From an uncultured Oscillospiraceae bacterium (lineage in GTDB: Bacteria > Bacillota > Clostridia > Oscillospirales > Acutalibacteraceae), in NCBI GenBank assembly GCA_900543555.1, contig UQRL01000043.1:1-20778 (forward strand): a stretch of 20,778 nucleotides of DNA. The letters run 5' to 3'. The first letter of the stretch is position 1; each line of letters begins with the position of its first letter. Shown piece by piece: positions 7,069 through 16,068 of the stretch. The translations under genes and the position numbers were made by a program. The notes under the pieces were generated by a model that was not told the DNA's origin, searched no databases, and saw only the letters and a program-made list of their open reading frames with translations.

Positions 7069-8274
7069 ATGGTCTACACGAGAAATGTCAGCGACTCCAT
7101 TGTCTGGGTGGGCGGCAGCGACCGCCGCCTGGCCCTGTTTGAAAACCTGTTTCCCATCCCCCGGGGGGTCTCCTACAACTCCTATGTGATTTTGGATGAG
7201 AAGACCGCCCTGCTGGACACGGTGGATTCCTCCATTGCCCTGCAGTTCCTCCAGAACGTGCGGGCTACCCTGGGAGACCGGCCCCTGGATTACCTCATCG
7301 TCAACCACATGGAGCCCGACCACTGCGCCACCATTGAAATGCTGCTGCCCTACTATCCCAACCTGAAGATTGTGGGCAACGCCAAAACCTTCCAGATGAT
7401 CCGCCAGTTCTACGACTTCGACGTGGACAGCCACGCCCTGGTGGTCAAGGAGGGGGACGCCCTGGAGCTGGGCAGCCACACCCTGCGCTTCTACACCGCC
7501 CCCATGGTCCACTGGCCCGAGGTGATGGTCAGCTATGAGGAAAGCGAGAAGGTGCTCTTCTCCGCCGACGCCTTCGGCACTTTCGGCGCGGTGGACGGCG
7601 CCCTGTTCAACGACGAGGTGGACTTCGACAAGGACTGGCTGGAGGACGCCCGCCGCTATTACGGCAACATTGTGGGCAAGTACGGCCCCCAGGTCCAGGC
7701 GGCCTTGAAGAAGCTCTCCGGGCTGGACATCGCCACCATCTGCCCCCTGCATGGGCCCGTGTGGCGCAATGACCTGGGCTACCTGCTGAATAAATACGAC
7801 CTGTGGAGCCGCTATGAGCCGGAGGAGAAGGCCGTGGCCATCTTCTATGCCTCCATGTACGGCAACACGGAGAACGCCGCCAACCTGCTGGCCAACGGCC
7901 TGGCGGAGGCGGGCGTGAAGAACATCGCCCTGTACGACATCTCCAGCACCCACGTCTCCACCCTCATCGCGGAGATCTTCCGGTGCAGCCACATCGTGCT
8001 GGCCTCCCCCACCTACAACAACGGCATGTATCCCGCCATGGCCAACCTCATCCACGACATGAAGGCCCTGCTGCTGCAGAACCGCACGGTGGGCCTGATC
8101 GAGAACGGCACCTGGAACCCTGCCAGCGGCAAGCTGATGCGGGCCGAGCTCAACGGCATGAAAGGCATGGACATCCTGGAGCCCGCCGTCACCCTCAAGT
8201 CCTCTCTGAAGGAGGACAGCAAGGCCCAGCTGGACGCCTTGAAGGACGCCATTGTGGAGTCTTTGAAGGGCTGA
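7069..8274 (+). CDS. Flavodiiron protein (FprA-type oxygen/NO reductase)
   Basis: A 401-residue cytoplasmic class A flavodiiron protein, reducing O2 to water and/or NO to N2O to protect an anaerobe. The N-terminal metallo-beta-lactamase-like domain supplies the diiron ligands: HMEPDH gives H80, E82, D84 and H85, then H148 (MVHWPE), D167 (SADAFGTFGA) and H228 (CPLHGPVW). The C-terminal flavodoxin domain starts near 255 with the FMN loop YASMYGNTE (260-268) and SPTYNNGMYP. No rubredoxin or NADH-reductase domain is fused, so electrons must come from a separate carrier. The ATG at 7069 follows AAGGAG with a 9-base gap; the frame is open further upstream but lacks sensible starts. Single-gene unit with its own promoter and terminator. 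O2 versus NO preference cannot be read from the sequence. Confidence 0.95.
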   Translation: MVYTRNVSDSIVWVGGSDRRLALFENLFPIPRGVSYNSYVILDEKTALLDTVDSSIALQFLQNVRATLGDRPLDYLIVNHMEPDHCATIEMLLPYYPNLKIVGNAKTFQMIRQFYDFDVDSHALVVKEGDALELGSHTLRFYTAPMVHWPEVMVSYEESEKVLFSADAFGTFGAVDGALFNDEVDFDKDWLEDARRYYGNIVGKYGPQVQAALKKLSGLDIATICPLHGPVWRNDLGYLLNKYDLWSRYEPEEKAVAIFYASMYGNTENAANLLANGLAEAGVKNIALYDISSTHVSTLIAEIFRCSHIVLASPTYNNGMYPAMANLIHDMKALLLQNRTVGLIENGTWNPASGKLMRAELNGMKGMDILEPAVTLKSSLKEDSKAQLDALKDAIVESLKG

Positions 8275-8293
8275 GCCACCTCTATCACACACA

Positions 8294-8325
8294 AAAAGGA
8301 CACCCAGGAAACTGGGTGTCCTTTT
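8294..8325 (+). terminator. Terminator of the flavodiiron gene
   Basis: A perfect 14-base stem, AAAAGGACACCCAG (8294-8307) with CTGGGTGTCCTTTT (8312-8325), closed by a GAAA loop. The A-run and T-run make it potentially active in both directions. Confidence 0.92.
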
Positions 8326-8365
8326 ACTTTGCCGGGAGCAGGGCTGCCCTTCTGCCTCACCGACC

Positions 8366-8405
8366 GAAGAAAACGCGGGCAACCAAAGGTTACCCGCTGT
8401 TCTTC
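8366..8405 (-). terminator. Possible terminator of the nspC transcript
   Basis: GAAGAA with TTCTTC, GCGGG with CCCGC and AACC with GGTT stack into one hairpin around AAA. On the minus strand the stem is followed by only a short T-rich stretch, so termination is possible but not certain. Confidence 0.35.
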
Positions 8406-8461
8406 TGATTTTCTCCATCGCGGCTACGCCGCTCATAAAAGGTCGCAGCCTTTTGAAAAAG

Positions 8462-8554
8462 GGTTGCTGCGTTCCGGTGGAACGCGTCCAGCAACCGACC
8501 GAGCCGGTAGGCGAGAAGAGCGAAACTTTTGCTCCGCTTCGCGGCGCCTCCCGT
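8462..8554 (+). repeat. Intergenic repeat, copy 1 (3' end), beside nspC
   Basis: A hairpin at 8462-8496 (GGTTGCTG with CAGCAACC outside, CGTTCC with GGAACG inside) is followed by GCGAAACTTTTGCTCCGCTTCGCGG at about 8520-8544. That end sequence matches the end of the copy beside speB (11408-11431) except for two or three bases, and both sit the same distance, within one base, from the neighbouring stop codon. No reading frame is credible here. Confidence 0.6.
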
Positions 8555-9676
<1,122 letters not shown>

Positions 9677-9677
9677 G

Positions 9678-10937
9678 TCAGTCCACCAGGACGGGGTTCT
9701 CGTCGATCTGCCAGGGCAGGCCCCACTGGTTCAGGGCGTCCATGTAGGGATCGGGATCGAACTCCTCCACGGTGTAGACGCCGGGCTTTGACCACTTGCC
9801 GGTGAGCAGCATCATGGCCCCCACCATGGCGGGCACGCCGGTGGTGTAGGAAATGGCCTGGGAGCCCACTTCCTTGTAGCACTCCTGGTGGTCACAGATG
9901 TTGTAGATATAGGCCTTTTTCTCCTGGCCGTCCTTTTTGCCGGTGAAGATGCAGCCGATGTTGGTCTTGCCCACGGTGCGGGGGCCCAGGGTGGCCGGGT
10001 CGGGCAGCAGGGCCTTCAGGAACTGGATGGGGACAATCTTGTGGCCCTCAAACTCCACAGGCTCGGTGGAGAGCATGCCCACGTTTTCCAAACACTTCAT
10101 GTGGGTCAGGTAGCTCTGGCCGAAGGTCATAAAGAAGCGGATGCGCTTGACGCCGGGGATATTCTTGGCCAAGCTCTCGATCTCCTCGTGGTGGAGCAGG
10201 TACATGTCCTTCTGGCCCACCTGGTCGAAGTCGTACTCCCGCTTGATGCTCATGGCGGGGATCTCCACCCAGTGGCCGTCCTCCCAGTAGGAGCCGGGGG
10301 CGGACACCTCCCGCAGGTTCACTTCGGGGTTGAAGTTGGTGGCAAAGGGATAGCCGTGATCTCCCCCGTTGCAGTCCAGGATGTCGATGGTGTCGATCTG
10401 GTCGAAGAGGTGCTTCTGGGCGTAGGCGCAGTAGGCCTGGGTGACGCCGGGGTCAAAGCCGGTGCCCAGCAGGGCAGTCAGGCCCGCCTTCTCGAACTTC
10501 TCCTTGTAGGCCCACTGGTAGGAGTAGTCAAAGTAGGCGGAGAAACCCTCCTCCTTGCAGCGCTTCTCATAGTTGGCGCGCCAGGCCGGGTCGGAGAGGT
10601 CCTCGGGCTCGTAGTTGGCGGTGTCCAGGTAGTTGACGCCGCACTCCAGGCAAGCGTCCATAATGGCCAAATCCTGGTAGGGCAGGGCAATGTTCATCAC
10701 CAGGTCGGGCTGGTACTCCCGGATGAGGGCCGCCACCTGAGAGGCGTCGTCGGCGTTCACCTGGGCGGTGGTGATGCGGGTCTTGGTCTTGCCCTCCAGG
10801 TCGGCCTTAAGGGCGTCGCACTTGGACTTGGTGCGGGAGGCGATACAGATGTCGGTGAACAGGTCATCGCACTGGCAGCACTTGCGGATGGCTACGTTGG
10901 CCACACCGCCGCAGCCGATGATGAGAACTTTGCTCAT
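9678..10937 (-). CDS. Carboxynorspermidine/carboxyspermidine dehydrogenase (saccharopine dehydrogenase family)
   Basis: A 419-residue reductase that condenses a diamine with L-aspartate 4-semialdehyde and reduces the imine with NAD(P)H. The N-terminal Rossmann fold shows VLIIGCGGVANVAIRKC (residues 4-20); NYLDTANYEPED, GTGFDPGVTQAYCAYA and a GGDHGYPFATNFNPEVNLREV segment follow, as in the saccharopine/carboxyspermidine dehydrogenase family. The tandem position with nspC fixes this role rather than lysine metabolism. The ATG at 10937 follows AGGAG with an 8-base gap; a longer frame reaching 11039 has no ribosome site and is not used. A promoter should lie in the AT-rich stretch 11040-11075, but I cannot place one with confidence. 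Aspartate semialdehyde must come from the aspartate pathway elsewhere. Confidence 0.9.
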   Translation of the reverse strand: MSKVLIIGCGGVANVAIRKCCQCDDLFTDICIASRTKSKCDALKADLEGKTKTRITTAQVNADDASQVAALIREYQPDLVMNIALPYQDLAIMDACLECGVNYLDTANYEPEDLSDPAWRANYEKRCKEEGFSAYFDYSYQWAYKEKFEKAGLTALLGTGFDPGVTQAYCAYAQKHLFDQIDTIDILDCNGGDHGYPFATNFNPEVNLREVSAPGSYWEDGHWVEIPAMSIKREYDFDQVGQKDMYLLHHEEIESLAKNIPGVKRIRFFMTFGQSYLTHMKCLENVGMLSTEPVEFEGHKIVPIQFLKALLPDPATLGPRTVGKTNIGCIFTGKKDGQEKKAYIYNICDHQECYKEVGSQAISYTTGVPAMVGAMMLLTGKWSKPGVYTVEEFDPDPYMDALNQWGLPWQIDENPVLVD

Positions 10938-11077
10938 GAGAAACACTCCTTGTCCGTGGCCGGACGGGACGAGTCGCGTTATCGCTCGTTCCACTTCGCT
11001 CTCTCCATCGAGAGGTCGGCTCGCCCGCGCGGCGCACAATGTAATGAAAAAATTTAGAAAAATGTAGAAATGAATAT
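10938..11077 (-). promoter_or_regulatory. Upstream region of the dehydrogenase-nspC pair
   Basis: A GC-rich part (10950-11038) with small dyads such as CTCTC/GAGAG is preceded, in the direction of transcription, by a very AT-rich part (11040-11075). The latter holds TACATT-like -10 candidates on the minus strand but no good -35 at standard spacing. It is the only plausible location for a separate promoter for these two genes. Confidence 0.35.
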
Positions 11078-11441
11078 CGCGAAGCGCGTAAAAGTTTTTG
11101 GTCCAGCTTTTTTCAAAAAGCTGGCGGTTGGTAAGGCGGAGCCTTACGGCCTTGACCTTGCGGGCGCAGCCGGGAAGAAAAAGTCAGGCACAAGCCCGCA
11201 CATGCCCGCAGGGCAATAGGGCGCAGGGCCGGTCAGTTTCCACCCAGCCTTCAGAAAATCCTCTAATCTTCCGCGAACCGGCCGGGCCCTTGTTTACAGG
11301 CCTTCGGCCTGATATGACAACGGCCCTACCTCTCTTTCCCACAAAGCTGCGCTTTGCTTTCGGTCGTGGGGCGCTGCCCCACACCCCGCAGCCTTTGAAA
11401 AGGCTGGCGAAACTTTTACGCCGCTTCGCGGTTCTTTCCTT
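11078..11441. repeat. Intergenic repeat, copy 2: two units head to head with inverted ends
   Basis: The left end 11078-11127 (CGCGAAGCG, then AAAAGTTTTTGG and an AGCTTTTTT/AAAAAGCT hairpin) is an inverted version of the right end 11386-11430. The right unit has a GC-rich module at 11342-11389 that matches copy 3 at 14766-14813 in 45 of 48 bases. The left unit carries, on the minus strand at 11185-11232, a module matching copy 3 at 14705-14752 in 39 of 48 bases. Each unit therefore reads module B, module A, AGCTTT hairpin, ACTTTTACGCCGCTTCGCG, and two units here point outward. No protein is encoded. Confidence 0.75.
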
Positions 11442-12293
11442 TTAGCTCAGCGCTAACAGCATCTCCCTTACAATCTTACACGCCACCATAGTGGACACCC
11501 CGCTCTGGTCATAGGGCGGGCTCAGCTCGTTGACGTCGCAGGCCACCACGTTGGCTTTCTGGCACACCAAAGTGACAGCCTTGCGCAGTTCCTCAAAGGA
11601 AACGCCGCCGGGCTCCGGGGTGCCGGTGCCCGGGAACACGCTGGGGTCCAGCACATCCAAATCCAGGGTGAAGTACACCGGGATGTCCCCCAGCTGCTCC
11701 AGCCGCTCCTCCAGGCCATGTAAATCGAACTTGTGGGTACAGACGTGATCCTTGCCCCAGCGGAACTCCTCCCGATCCCCCGAGCGGATGCCGAACTGGA
11801 AGATTTTCCCGTCCCCGCACAGCTCCCAGCAGCGGCGCAGCACACAGGCGTGGGAGAGCTGCACCCCCAGGTAGTCGTCCCGCAAATCGGCGTGGGCGTC
11901 AAAGTGGAGGACGTGGATATCCGGGTACTTGGCGAAAGCCGCCCGGAAGGCGCCCAGCGTCACCAGGTGCTCGCCCCCCAGCAGGAAGGGCCGCTTGCCC
12001 GCTTCCAGAATAGTGGCGGCCCGCTCTTCAATCTGCCCCAAAGACAGGGCGGCGTCCCCCAGAGGCAGCTCGATGTCGCCGCTGTCGAACACGGCGATAT
12101 CCTCCAGGTCCCTGTCCTGGTAGGGGCTGTAGCTCTCTATGCCGTAGGACTCCCGCCGGATGGCGCTGCTTCCAAACCGGGAGCCCGGCCGGTAAGAGGT
12201 GGTGGAGTCAAAGGGTGCGCCAAACAGGACTGTGCCCGCCTCTTCCCACTCCCTATCGCAGGAAAGGAAGGTCTCGATATTTTTACTCAACAT
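11442..12293 (-). CDS. speB: Agmatinase / ureohydrolase
   Basis: A 283-residue arginase-family hydrolase splitting agmatine to putrescine and urea. The binuclear manganese ligands are all present: H109 (GGEHLV), D132, H134 and D136 (FDAHADLRDD), D211 and D213 (TLDLDVLDPS). PGTGTPEPGGVSFEEL and NELSPPYDQSG are the usual family segments, and the length is normal for bacterial SpeB. The ATG lies inside the end of speE (11-base overlap), with GGAGGAG upstream, so translation is coupled. Because a carboxyspermidine route is encoded next door, the enzyme might act on aminopropylagmatine instead of, or as well as, agmatine. The stop codon is followed within about 11 bases by the end of an intergenic repeat. 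Confidence 0.93.
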   Translation of the reverse strand: MLSKNIETFLSCDREWEEAGTVLFGAPFDSTTSYRPGSRFGSSAIRRESYGIESYSPYQDRDLEDIAVFDSGDIELPLGDAALSLGQIEERAATILEAGKRPFLLGGEHLVTLGAFRAAFAKYPDIHVLHFDAHADLRDDYLGVQLSHACVLRRCWELCGDGKIFQFGIRSGDREEFRWGKDHVCTHKFDLHGLEERLEQLGDIPVYFTLDLDVLDPSVFPGTGTPEPGGVSFEELRKAVTLVCQKANVVACDVNELSPPYDQSGVSTMVACKIVREMLLALS

Positions 12294-13134
12294 GCTTCAA
12301 CAGCTCCTCCACATAGGCTGGGATATAAAAGGCCCCCTTGTGCAGGGTGGTGGTGTAGTAGTGGCAGGGAATGCTCCGCATGTTCCACCGGGTCTCGTCC
12401 AGGTCCCGCAGGGGGTGGTACTTTTTGCTGGCAAACCCAAACAGCCAGTGCCCCGAGGGGTAGGTGGGGATGTGGGCCTGGTACACCTTGCTGATGGGGA
12501 AGCTCTCCACAATGTTCTTATGGGCCCGCTGGCAGGCGGCGGCGTCCCCGGGGTAGAAGGGGCTCTCGTGCTGGTTGATGAGGATGCCGTCCTCCTTCAG
12601 GGCTTTGTAGCAGTTGCCGTAAAACTCCCGGGTGAACAGGCCCTCTCCAGGGCCGAAGGGGTCGGTGGAGTCCACGATGATCAAATCATACTCCTCCTGG
12701 CGGGAGCGGATGAACTTCAGCCCGTCCTCATAGTGGATGGTGAGCCGGGGGTCGTCCAGGCGGCAGGCAGTCTTGGGCAGGTACTTCTTGCACACCTCCA
12801 CCACCAGGGGGTCGACCTCCACCATGTCGATGTGCTGAAGGTCGCTGTACTGCACCAGCTCCCGGATGACGCCGCCGTCCCCCGCGCCGATGACCAGCAC
12901 CTTCTCCACATGGGGATGCACCGCCATGGGCACATGGGTGATCATCTCGTGGTAGATGAACTCGTCCTTTTCCGTCAGCATCATGTAGCCGTCCAGGGTG
13001 AGGAAACGGCCGAACTCCGGGGAGTCGAACACGTCAATGCGCTGGAACTCGCTTTTCCCGCTGTAAAGCTGCCGGTCCACCCGGATGGAGAACTTCACAT
13101 TGGGGGTGTGCTCCTCCGAAAACCAAAACTCCAT
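12283..13134 (-). CDS. speE: Spermidine synthase (polyamine aminopropyltransferase)
   Basis: A 283-residue cytoplasmic transferase moving the aminopropyl group of decarboxylated S-adenosylmethionine onto a diamine, normally putrescine. It resembles Bacillus SpeE: FLTLDGYMMLTEKDEFIYHEM near 45-64, the nucleoside-binding GAGDGGVIREL (83-93), EVDPLVVEV, and the catalytic DSTDPFGPGEGLF (155-167). HIPTYPSGHW is also typical. It has no N-terminal extension. Its ATG is one base after the speA stop (TGACATG), and its end overlaps speB. The donor-making enzyme SpeD lies at the start of the island. Acceptor choice (putrescine, agmatine or a longer amine) cannot be settled from the sequence. Confidence 0.94.
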   Translation of the reverse strand: MEFWFSEEHTPNVKFSIRVDRQLYSGKSEFQRIDVFDSPEFGRFLTLDGYMMLTEKDEFIYHEMITHVPMAVHPHVEKVLVIGAGDGGVIRELVQYSDLQHIDMVEVDPLVVEVCKKYLPKTACRLDDPRLTIHYEDGLKFIRSRQEEYDLIIVDSTDPFGPGEGLFTREFYGNCYKALKEDGILINQHESPFYPGDAAACQRAHKNIVESFPISKVYQAHIPTYPSGHWLFGFASKKYHPLRDLDETRWNMRSIPCHYYTTTLHKGAFYIPAYVEELLKHVE

Positions 13135-13135
13135 G

Positions 13136-14590
13136 TCAATACACTCCCTTCAACACATTCAGGCGGCGGATATCCGGGTCCTCGGGGCCGGTCATGCTGC
13201 AGCCCTTTTCCTTGGCGTATTGGATATATTCCACGATTTTCGGGGTAATGCGCTCCCCTGGGGCCAAGATGGGGATGCCGGGGGGATAGCACATGACAAA
13301 CTCGCTGCACACGTGCCCCGCAGACTCCGTGAGGGGCAGGCTGGTCTTCTCCGCATAGAAGGCATCCTGGGGGGAAAGCACCACTTCCGGCTCGATGTAC
13401 TCCTGGCGCATCAGGCCGGCGGCGTCGGGCTTGCCGAACCGGCGGCGCACCTCAGAAAGGGCGCTGACCAGGCGCTCCACCTCCCGGGGCCTGTCCCCAA
13501 TGGAAAGGTAAGCCAAAAAATTGCCCAAATCGCCAAACTCGATCTGGATGTCGTACTCGTCCCGCAGCAGGTCATAGACCTCTATGCCCGCCAGGCCCAC
13601 GTTCAGGGTGTTTACCGAGAGCTTGGTCCTGTCAAAATCAAAGACGCTGTCGCCGTTTACCAGCTCTTTGGAATAGGCGTAATAGCCGCCGATCTGGTTG
13701 ATCTCCCCCCGGGCGTAGTCCGCCAATTTCACCACCTGGGAGAATGCCTCCCTGCCCCGCAGGGCCAGGTTCCGCCGGGAGATATCCAGGCTGGAAAGCA
13801 GCAGGTAAGAGCCGGAGGTGGTCTGGGTCAGGTTGATAATCTGCCGCACATGGCCCTCCTGCATGGCGGGGCCGCACAGCAGCAGGCTGCTCTGGGTCAA
13901 GCTGCCGCCGGACTTGTGCATAGAGACCGCCGCCATATCCGCCCCGGCAGCCATGGCGGACACAGGCAGCTCATCGCTGAAGTAAAAGTGGGTGCCGTGG
14001 GCCTCGTCAGCCAGGCAGAGCATGCCGTGGTCGTGGGCCATTTGGGCGATGGCCCGGATGTCGGAGCAGATGCCGTAATAGGTGGGATTGTTCACCAGCA
14101 CCGCTTTTGCGTTGGGATGCTTCTTAATGGCGGCCTCCACATCCTCCCGGCGCATGCCCAGAGGGATGCCCAGCCGGTCGTCACAGGCGGGGTCCACATA
14201 GACAGGCACCGCGCCGCACAGCACCATGGCCCCCATGACGCTGCGGTGGACATTTCGCGGCAGGATGATCTTCTCCCCCCGCTTGGCCACAGAGAGGATC
14301 ATGGCCTGCACCGCGGAGGTGGTGCCGCCCACCATCAAAAAGGCATGGGCCGCTCCAAAAGCCTGGGCCGCCAGCTCCTCCGCCTCCCGGATGACGGAGA
14401 CAGGATGGCACAGGTTGTCCAAAGGCTTCATGGAATTGACGTCCATGCGCACGCATTTTTCCCCTAAAAGCTCGGTCAGCTCCGGGTTGCCCCGGCCCCT
14501 CTTGTGGCCGGGGACGTCGAAGGGCACCACCCGGCGTTTTTCAAATTCCTGAAGCGCCTCGTAAATCGGGGCGCGCTCTTGTGAAAGCAT
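13136..14590 (-). CDS. speA: Arginine decarboxylase, aspartate-aminotransferase fold (Orn/Lys/Arg family)
   Basis: A 484-residue PLP enzyme of the Bacillus SpeA type. Signature parts are FDVPGHKRGRG (24-34), FLMVGGTTSAVQAMI near 84-98, PRNVHRSV (111-118), the cofactor-binding DEAHGTH (195-201) and the PLP lysine in SMHKSGGSLTQSS (K226). The length is that of the short biosynthetic enzymes, without the N-terminal response-regulator-like wing of the inducible E. coli decarboxylases. An arginine substrate is inferred from the adjacent agmatinase; lysine or ornithine is formally possible. The ATG at 14590 follows GGGGGGAT. It is the first gene of the tight speA-speE-speB run. No convincing promoter is visible directly upstream, so it may be read from the speD side or from a weak promoter near 14610-14650. 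Confidence 0.92.
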   Translation of the reverse strand: MLSQERAPIYEALQEFEKRRVVPFDVPGHKRGRGNPELTELLGEKCVRMDVNSMKPLDNLCHPVSVIREAEELAAQAFGAAHAFLMVGGTTSAVQAMILSVAKRGEKIILPRNVHRSVMGAMVLCGAVPVYVDPACDDRLGIPLGMRREDVEAAIKKHPNAKAVLVNNPTYYGICSDIRAIAQMAHDHGMLCLADEAHGTHFYFSDELPVSAMAAGADMAAVSMHKSGGSLTQSSLLLCGPAMQEGHVRQIINLTQTTSGSYLLLSSLDISRRNLALRGREAFSQVVKLADYARGEINQIGGYYAYSKELVNGDSVFDFDRTKLSVNTLNVGLAGIEVYDLLRDEYDIQIEFGDLGNFLAYLSIGDRPREVERLVSALSEVRRRFGKPDAAGLMRQEYIEPEVVLSPQDAFYAEKTSLPLTESAGHVCSEFVMCYPPGIPILAPGERITPKIVEYIQYAKEKGCSMTGPEDPDIRRLNVLKGVY

Positions 14591-14879
14591 CGGTATCCCC
14601 CCTATGGCAAAATGAAACTACAGGCGAACGGCCATGCAACGAACAAATTTGGGATCTTCTCGCCGGCACAGTCTTCTGAGACCCACCGGAGAGCACGGCG
14701 GGAGCCGGCCCAGCGCCCTATCGCCTTGCAGGCGCGTGCGGGCTTAGACCTGCACTCTTTTCCTGCAAAGCTGCGCTTTGCTTTCGGCCGTGGGACGCCG
14801 CCCCACACCCCGCCAGCTTTCTTTCGCAGAAAGCTGGGCAAAGAACCTTCCCCGCCTGCGGCGTGGCTCTCCTCTTTTC
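14591..14879 (+). repeat. Intergenic repeat, copy 3, between speD and speA
   Basis: Module B at 14705-14752 and module A at 14766-14813 are followed by an AGCTTTC...GAAAGCT hairpin near 14815-14836 and a diverged end near 14839-14870. Both modules match copy 2 (39/48 and 45/48 bases by hand alignment). The 3' end lies about 10 bases from the speD stop codon. The part 14591-14700 shows no recognised feature apart from the speA ribosome site. Confidence 0.7.
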
Positions 14880-15638
14880 TCAGTAGATATTCCTGCCGCT
14901 GAAAATCTCAATCATCTCCCGGCGCAGGTTCTGCATAATCTCCAGCCGGGTTCTGGGCGGCAGCTCATACACATCGGTGTTGAACAGGTAGTTCTGCAGG
15001 TCGATGTCCTTCACCATCATCTTGGTGTGGAACAGGTTGGCCTCATACACGTTGATGTCCACGGCGTCATACCGGCGCAGGGTCTCCGGGTCGATATAGT
15101 GCTGGATGGACACCACATCGTGGTCTAAAAACAGCTTTTTCCCATCCAGGTCCCGGGTAAAGCCCCGCACCCGGTAATCCATGGTGATGATGTCCGAGTC
15201 GAAGGAGCCGATCAAATAATCCAGCGTGGACAGGGGCGTGATCTCCCCGCAGGTGGCCACGTCGATATCCACCCGGAAGGTGGCAAGACAGGTCTCCGGA
15301 TGGTACTCCGGGTAGGTGTGCACCGTGACGTGGCTCTTGTCCAGGTGGGCCAGCTGGGTCTCCCCCGCCGGGACCATGGAGCCCTCGGCAATTAAAATGG
15401 TGACAGAGGCCCCCTGGGGGTCGTAGTCCTGCCGGGCGATGTTCAGCACCTTGGCGCCGATCATATCCGTCAGGGTGGTGAGGATATTGGTCAGGCGCTC
15501 GGAGTTGTACTGCTCGTCAATATAGGCAATGTAATCCCGCTGCTCCCGGGGAGTTTTGGCATAGCACACATCATAGATGTTGAAACTCAGCGCCTTTGTC
15601 AGGTTGTTAAATCCATAGAGCCTTAATTTTTCTCCCAT
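14880..15638 (-). CDS. speD: S-adenosylmethionine decarboxylase proenzyme, E. coli type
   Basis: A 252-residue proenzyme that cleaves itself to form a pyruvoyl cofactor and makes the aminopropyl donor for SpeE. The start [20 protein letters not shown] and the [31 protein letters not shown] and [10 protein letters not shown] segments closely follow E. coli SpeD. Self-cleavage is expected between K101 and S102 in [12 protein letters not shown]. This is the long class, not the roughly 120-residue form of Bacillus. The ATG at 15638 follows AAGGGG; a start 17 codons earlier would lie beside the terminator and gives a non-homologous tail. The gene sits downstream of an intrinsic terminator (15672-15699), so it must be reached by read-through. 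Confidence 0.94.
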   Translation of the reverse strand: MGEKLRLYGFNNLTKALSFNIYDVCYAKTPREQRDYIAYIDEQYNSERLTNILTTLTDMIGAKVLNIARQDYDPQGASVTILIAEGSMVPAGETQLAHLDKSHVTVHTYPEYHPETCLATFRVDIDVATCGEITPLSTLDYLIGSFDSDIITMDYRVRGFTRDLDGKKLFLDHDVVSIQHYIDPETLRRYDAVDINVYEANLFHTKMMVKDIDLQNYLFNTDVYELPPRTRLEIMQNLRREMIEIFSGRNIY

Positions 15639-15671
15639 AGCCCCATACCCCTTTTTTCTCGATAGATATGT

Positions 15672-15699
15672 AAAAAGCGGTGCGCCCAACGCGCACCGC
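15672..15699 (-). terminator. Intrinsic terminator in the speD leader (candidate attenuator)
   Basis: On the minus strand GCGGTGCGC (15699-15691), loop GTTGG and GCGCACCGC (15685-15677) are followed by TTTTT (15676-15672). It ends only 34 bases before the speD ATG, leaving no room for a promoter in between. An upstream segment, 15849-15842 (CGCGCATC), could pair with 15697-15690 and break the terminator. Confidence 0.75.
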
Positions 15700-15882
15700 C
15701 TGTAAAGTCCATGGTTTGTCAGAAAGCATCCGGGAACAACCCCCCTTCCCCCCTGCCGGCTAAAGCAGGGCGCAAAAAGGGCGCTCTGGTCTCCAGTGCA
15801 AATAACTCACTTTACCCACGCTTATTGACCTTTTACAAGTTGATGCGCGAAACGCGCTGGTTATAAAGTGACCAACTTATAA
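15700..15882 (-). promoter_or_regulatory. Structured AT-rich leader of speD with a possible internal promoter
   Basis: On the minus strand this stretch shows GCGCG-TTT-CGCGC (15857-15845), TCACTTTA (15871-15864) able to pair with TAAAGTGA (15814-15807), AAGTTG/CAACTT flanking arms and a CCCTGC/GCAGGG hairpin near 15750-15770. A promoter candidate TTGATT-17-TTATAA (15900-15905 and 15877-15882) would start the RNA near 15870. It resembles a riboswitch-type leader in layout, but no known class was recognised. Confidence 0.45.
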
Positions 15883-16062
15883 AATTGAGCTTTTAACTCA
15901 ATCAATAACGATGAACGCCCGGCCCGGCGGCTTTTCCCGCCCAAGCTGAAAACACGGCCCGGCTTTTCATCCTTCGGCAGTTGACCCGGCTGTCCGTATG
16001 GCCTTGACCCAGCGCACTGGGTGGTCAGAGAAGTATTTGCATGGAGCACACGGTCCCATGAC
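15880..16062 (-). ncRNA. Candidate structured RNA of about 185 nt upstream of speD
   Basis: A near-consensus promoter (16069-16097) predicts a start near 16062. The following GC-rich stretch has several clear hairpins on the minus strand: CATGG/CCATG, ACCCAG-TGCG-CTGGGT, and GGCGG-GAAAAG-CCGCC. It ends at ATTGAG/CTCAAT (15902-15884) followed by TTTTAT, which looks like a weak terminator. An open frame overlapping it has no ribosome site and includes the promoter. Size and layout would suit a stand-alone RNA such as 6S or a leader RNA, but I do not recognise conserved elements of a known family. Confidence 0.45.
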
Positions 16063-16068
16063 AAGTTA

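Noticed and set aside
8326..8554. CRISPR array or tRNA in the intergenic gaps near 8330-8554, 11040-11440 and 14591-14879
   Set aside because: The repeats are few, dispersed and imperfect with no regular spacers, and no cloverleaf with a TTC loop was found.
9888..11057. Long plus-strand frame opposite the carboxyspermidine dehydrogenase, and similar frames opposite speB, speE, speA and nspC
   Set aside because: Same antisense artefact; the translations are biased GHVQL-rich strings with no family resemblance, while the minus-strand genes have complete motifs.
15700..16062. Known riboswitches (SAM, cyclic-di-GMP, ZTP, tetrahydrofolate, guanidine) as an explanation of the speD upstream region
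   Set aside because: I looked for their conserved core sequences by eye and found none. A covariance-model search would be needed to exclude a diverged member.
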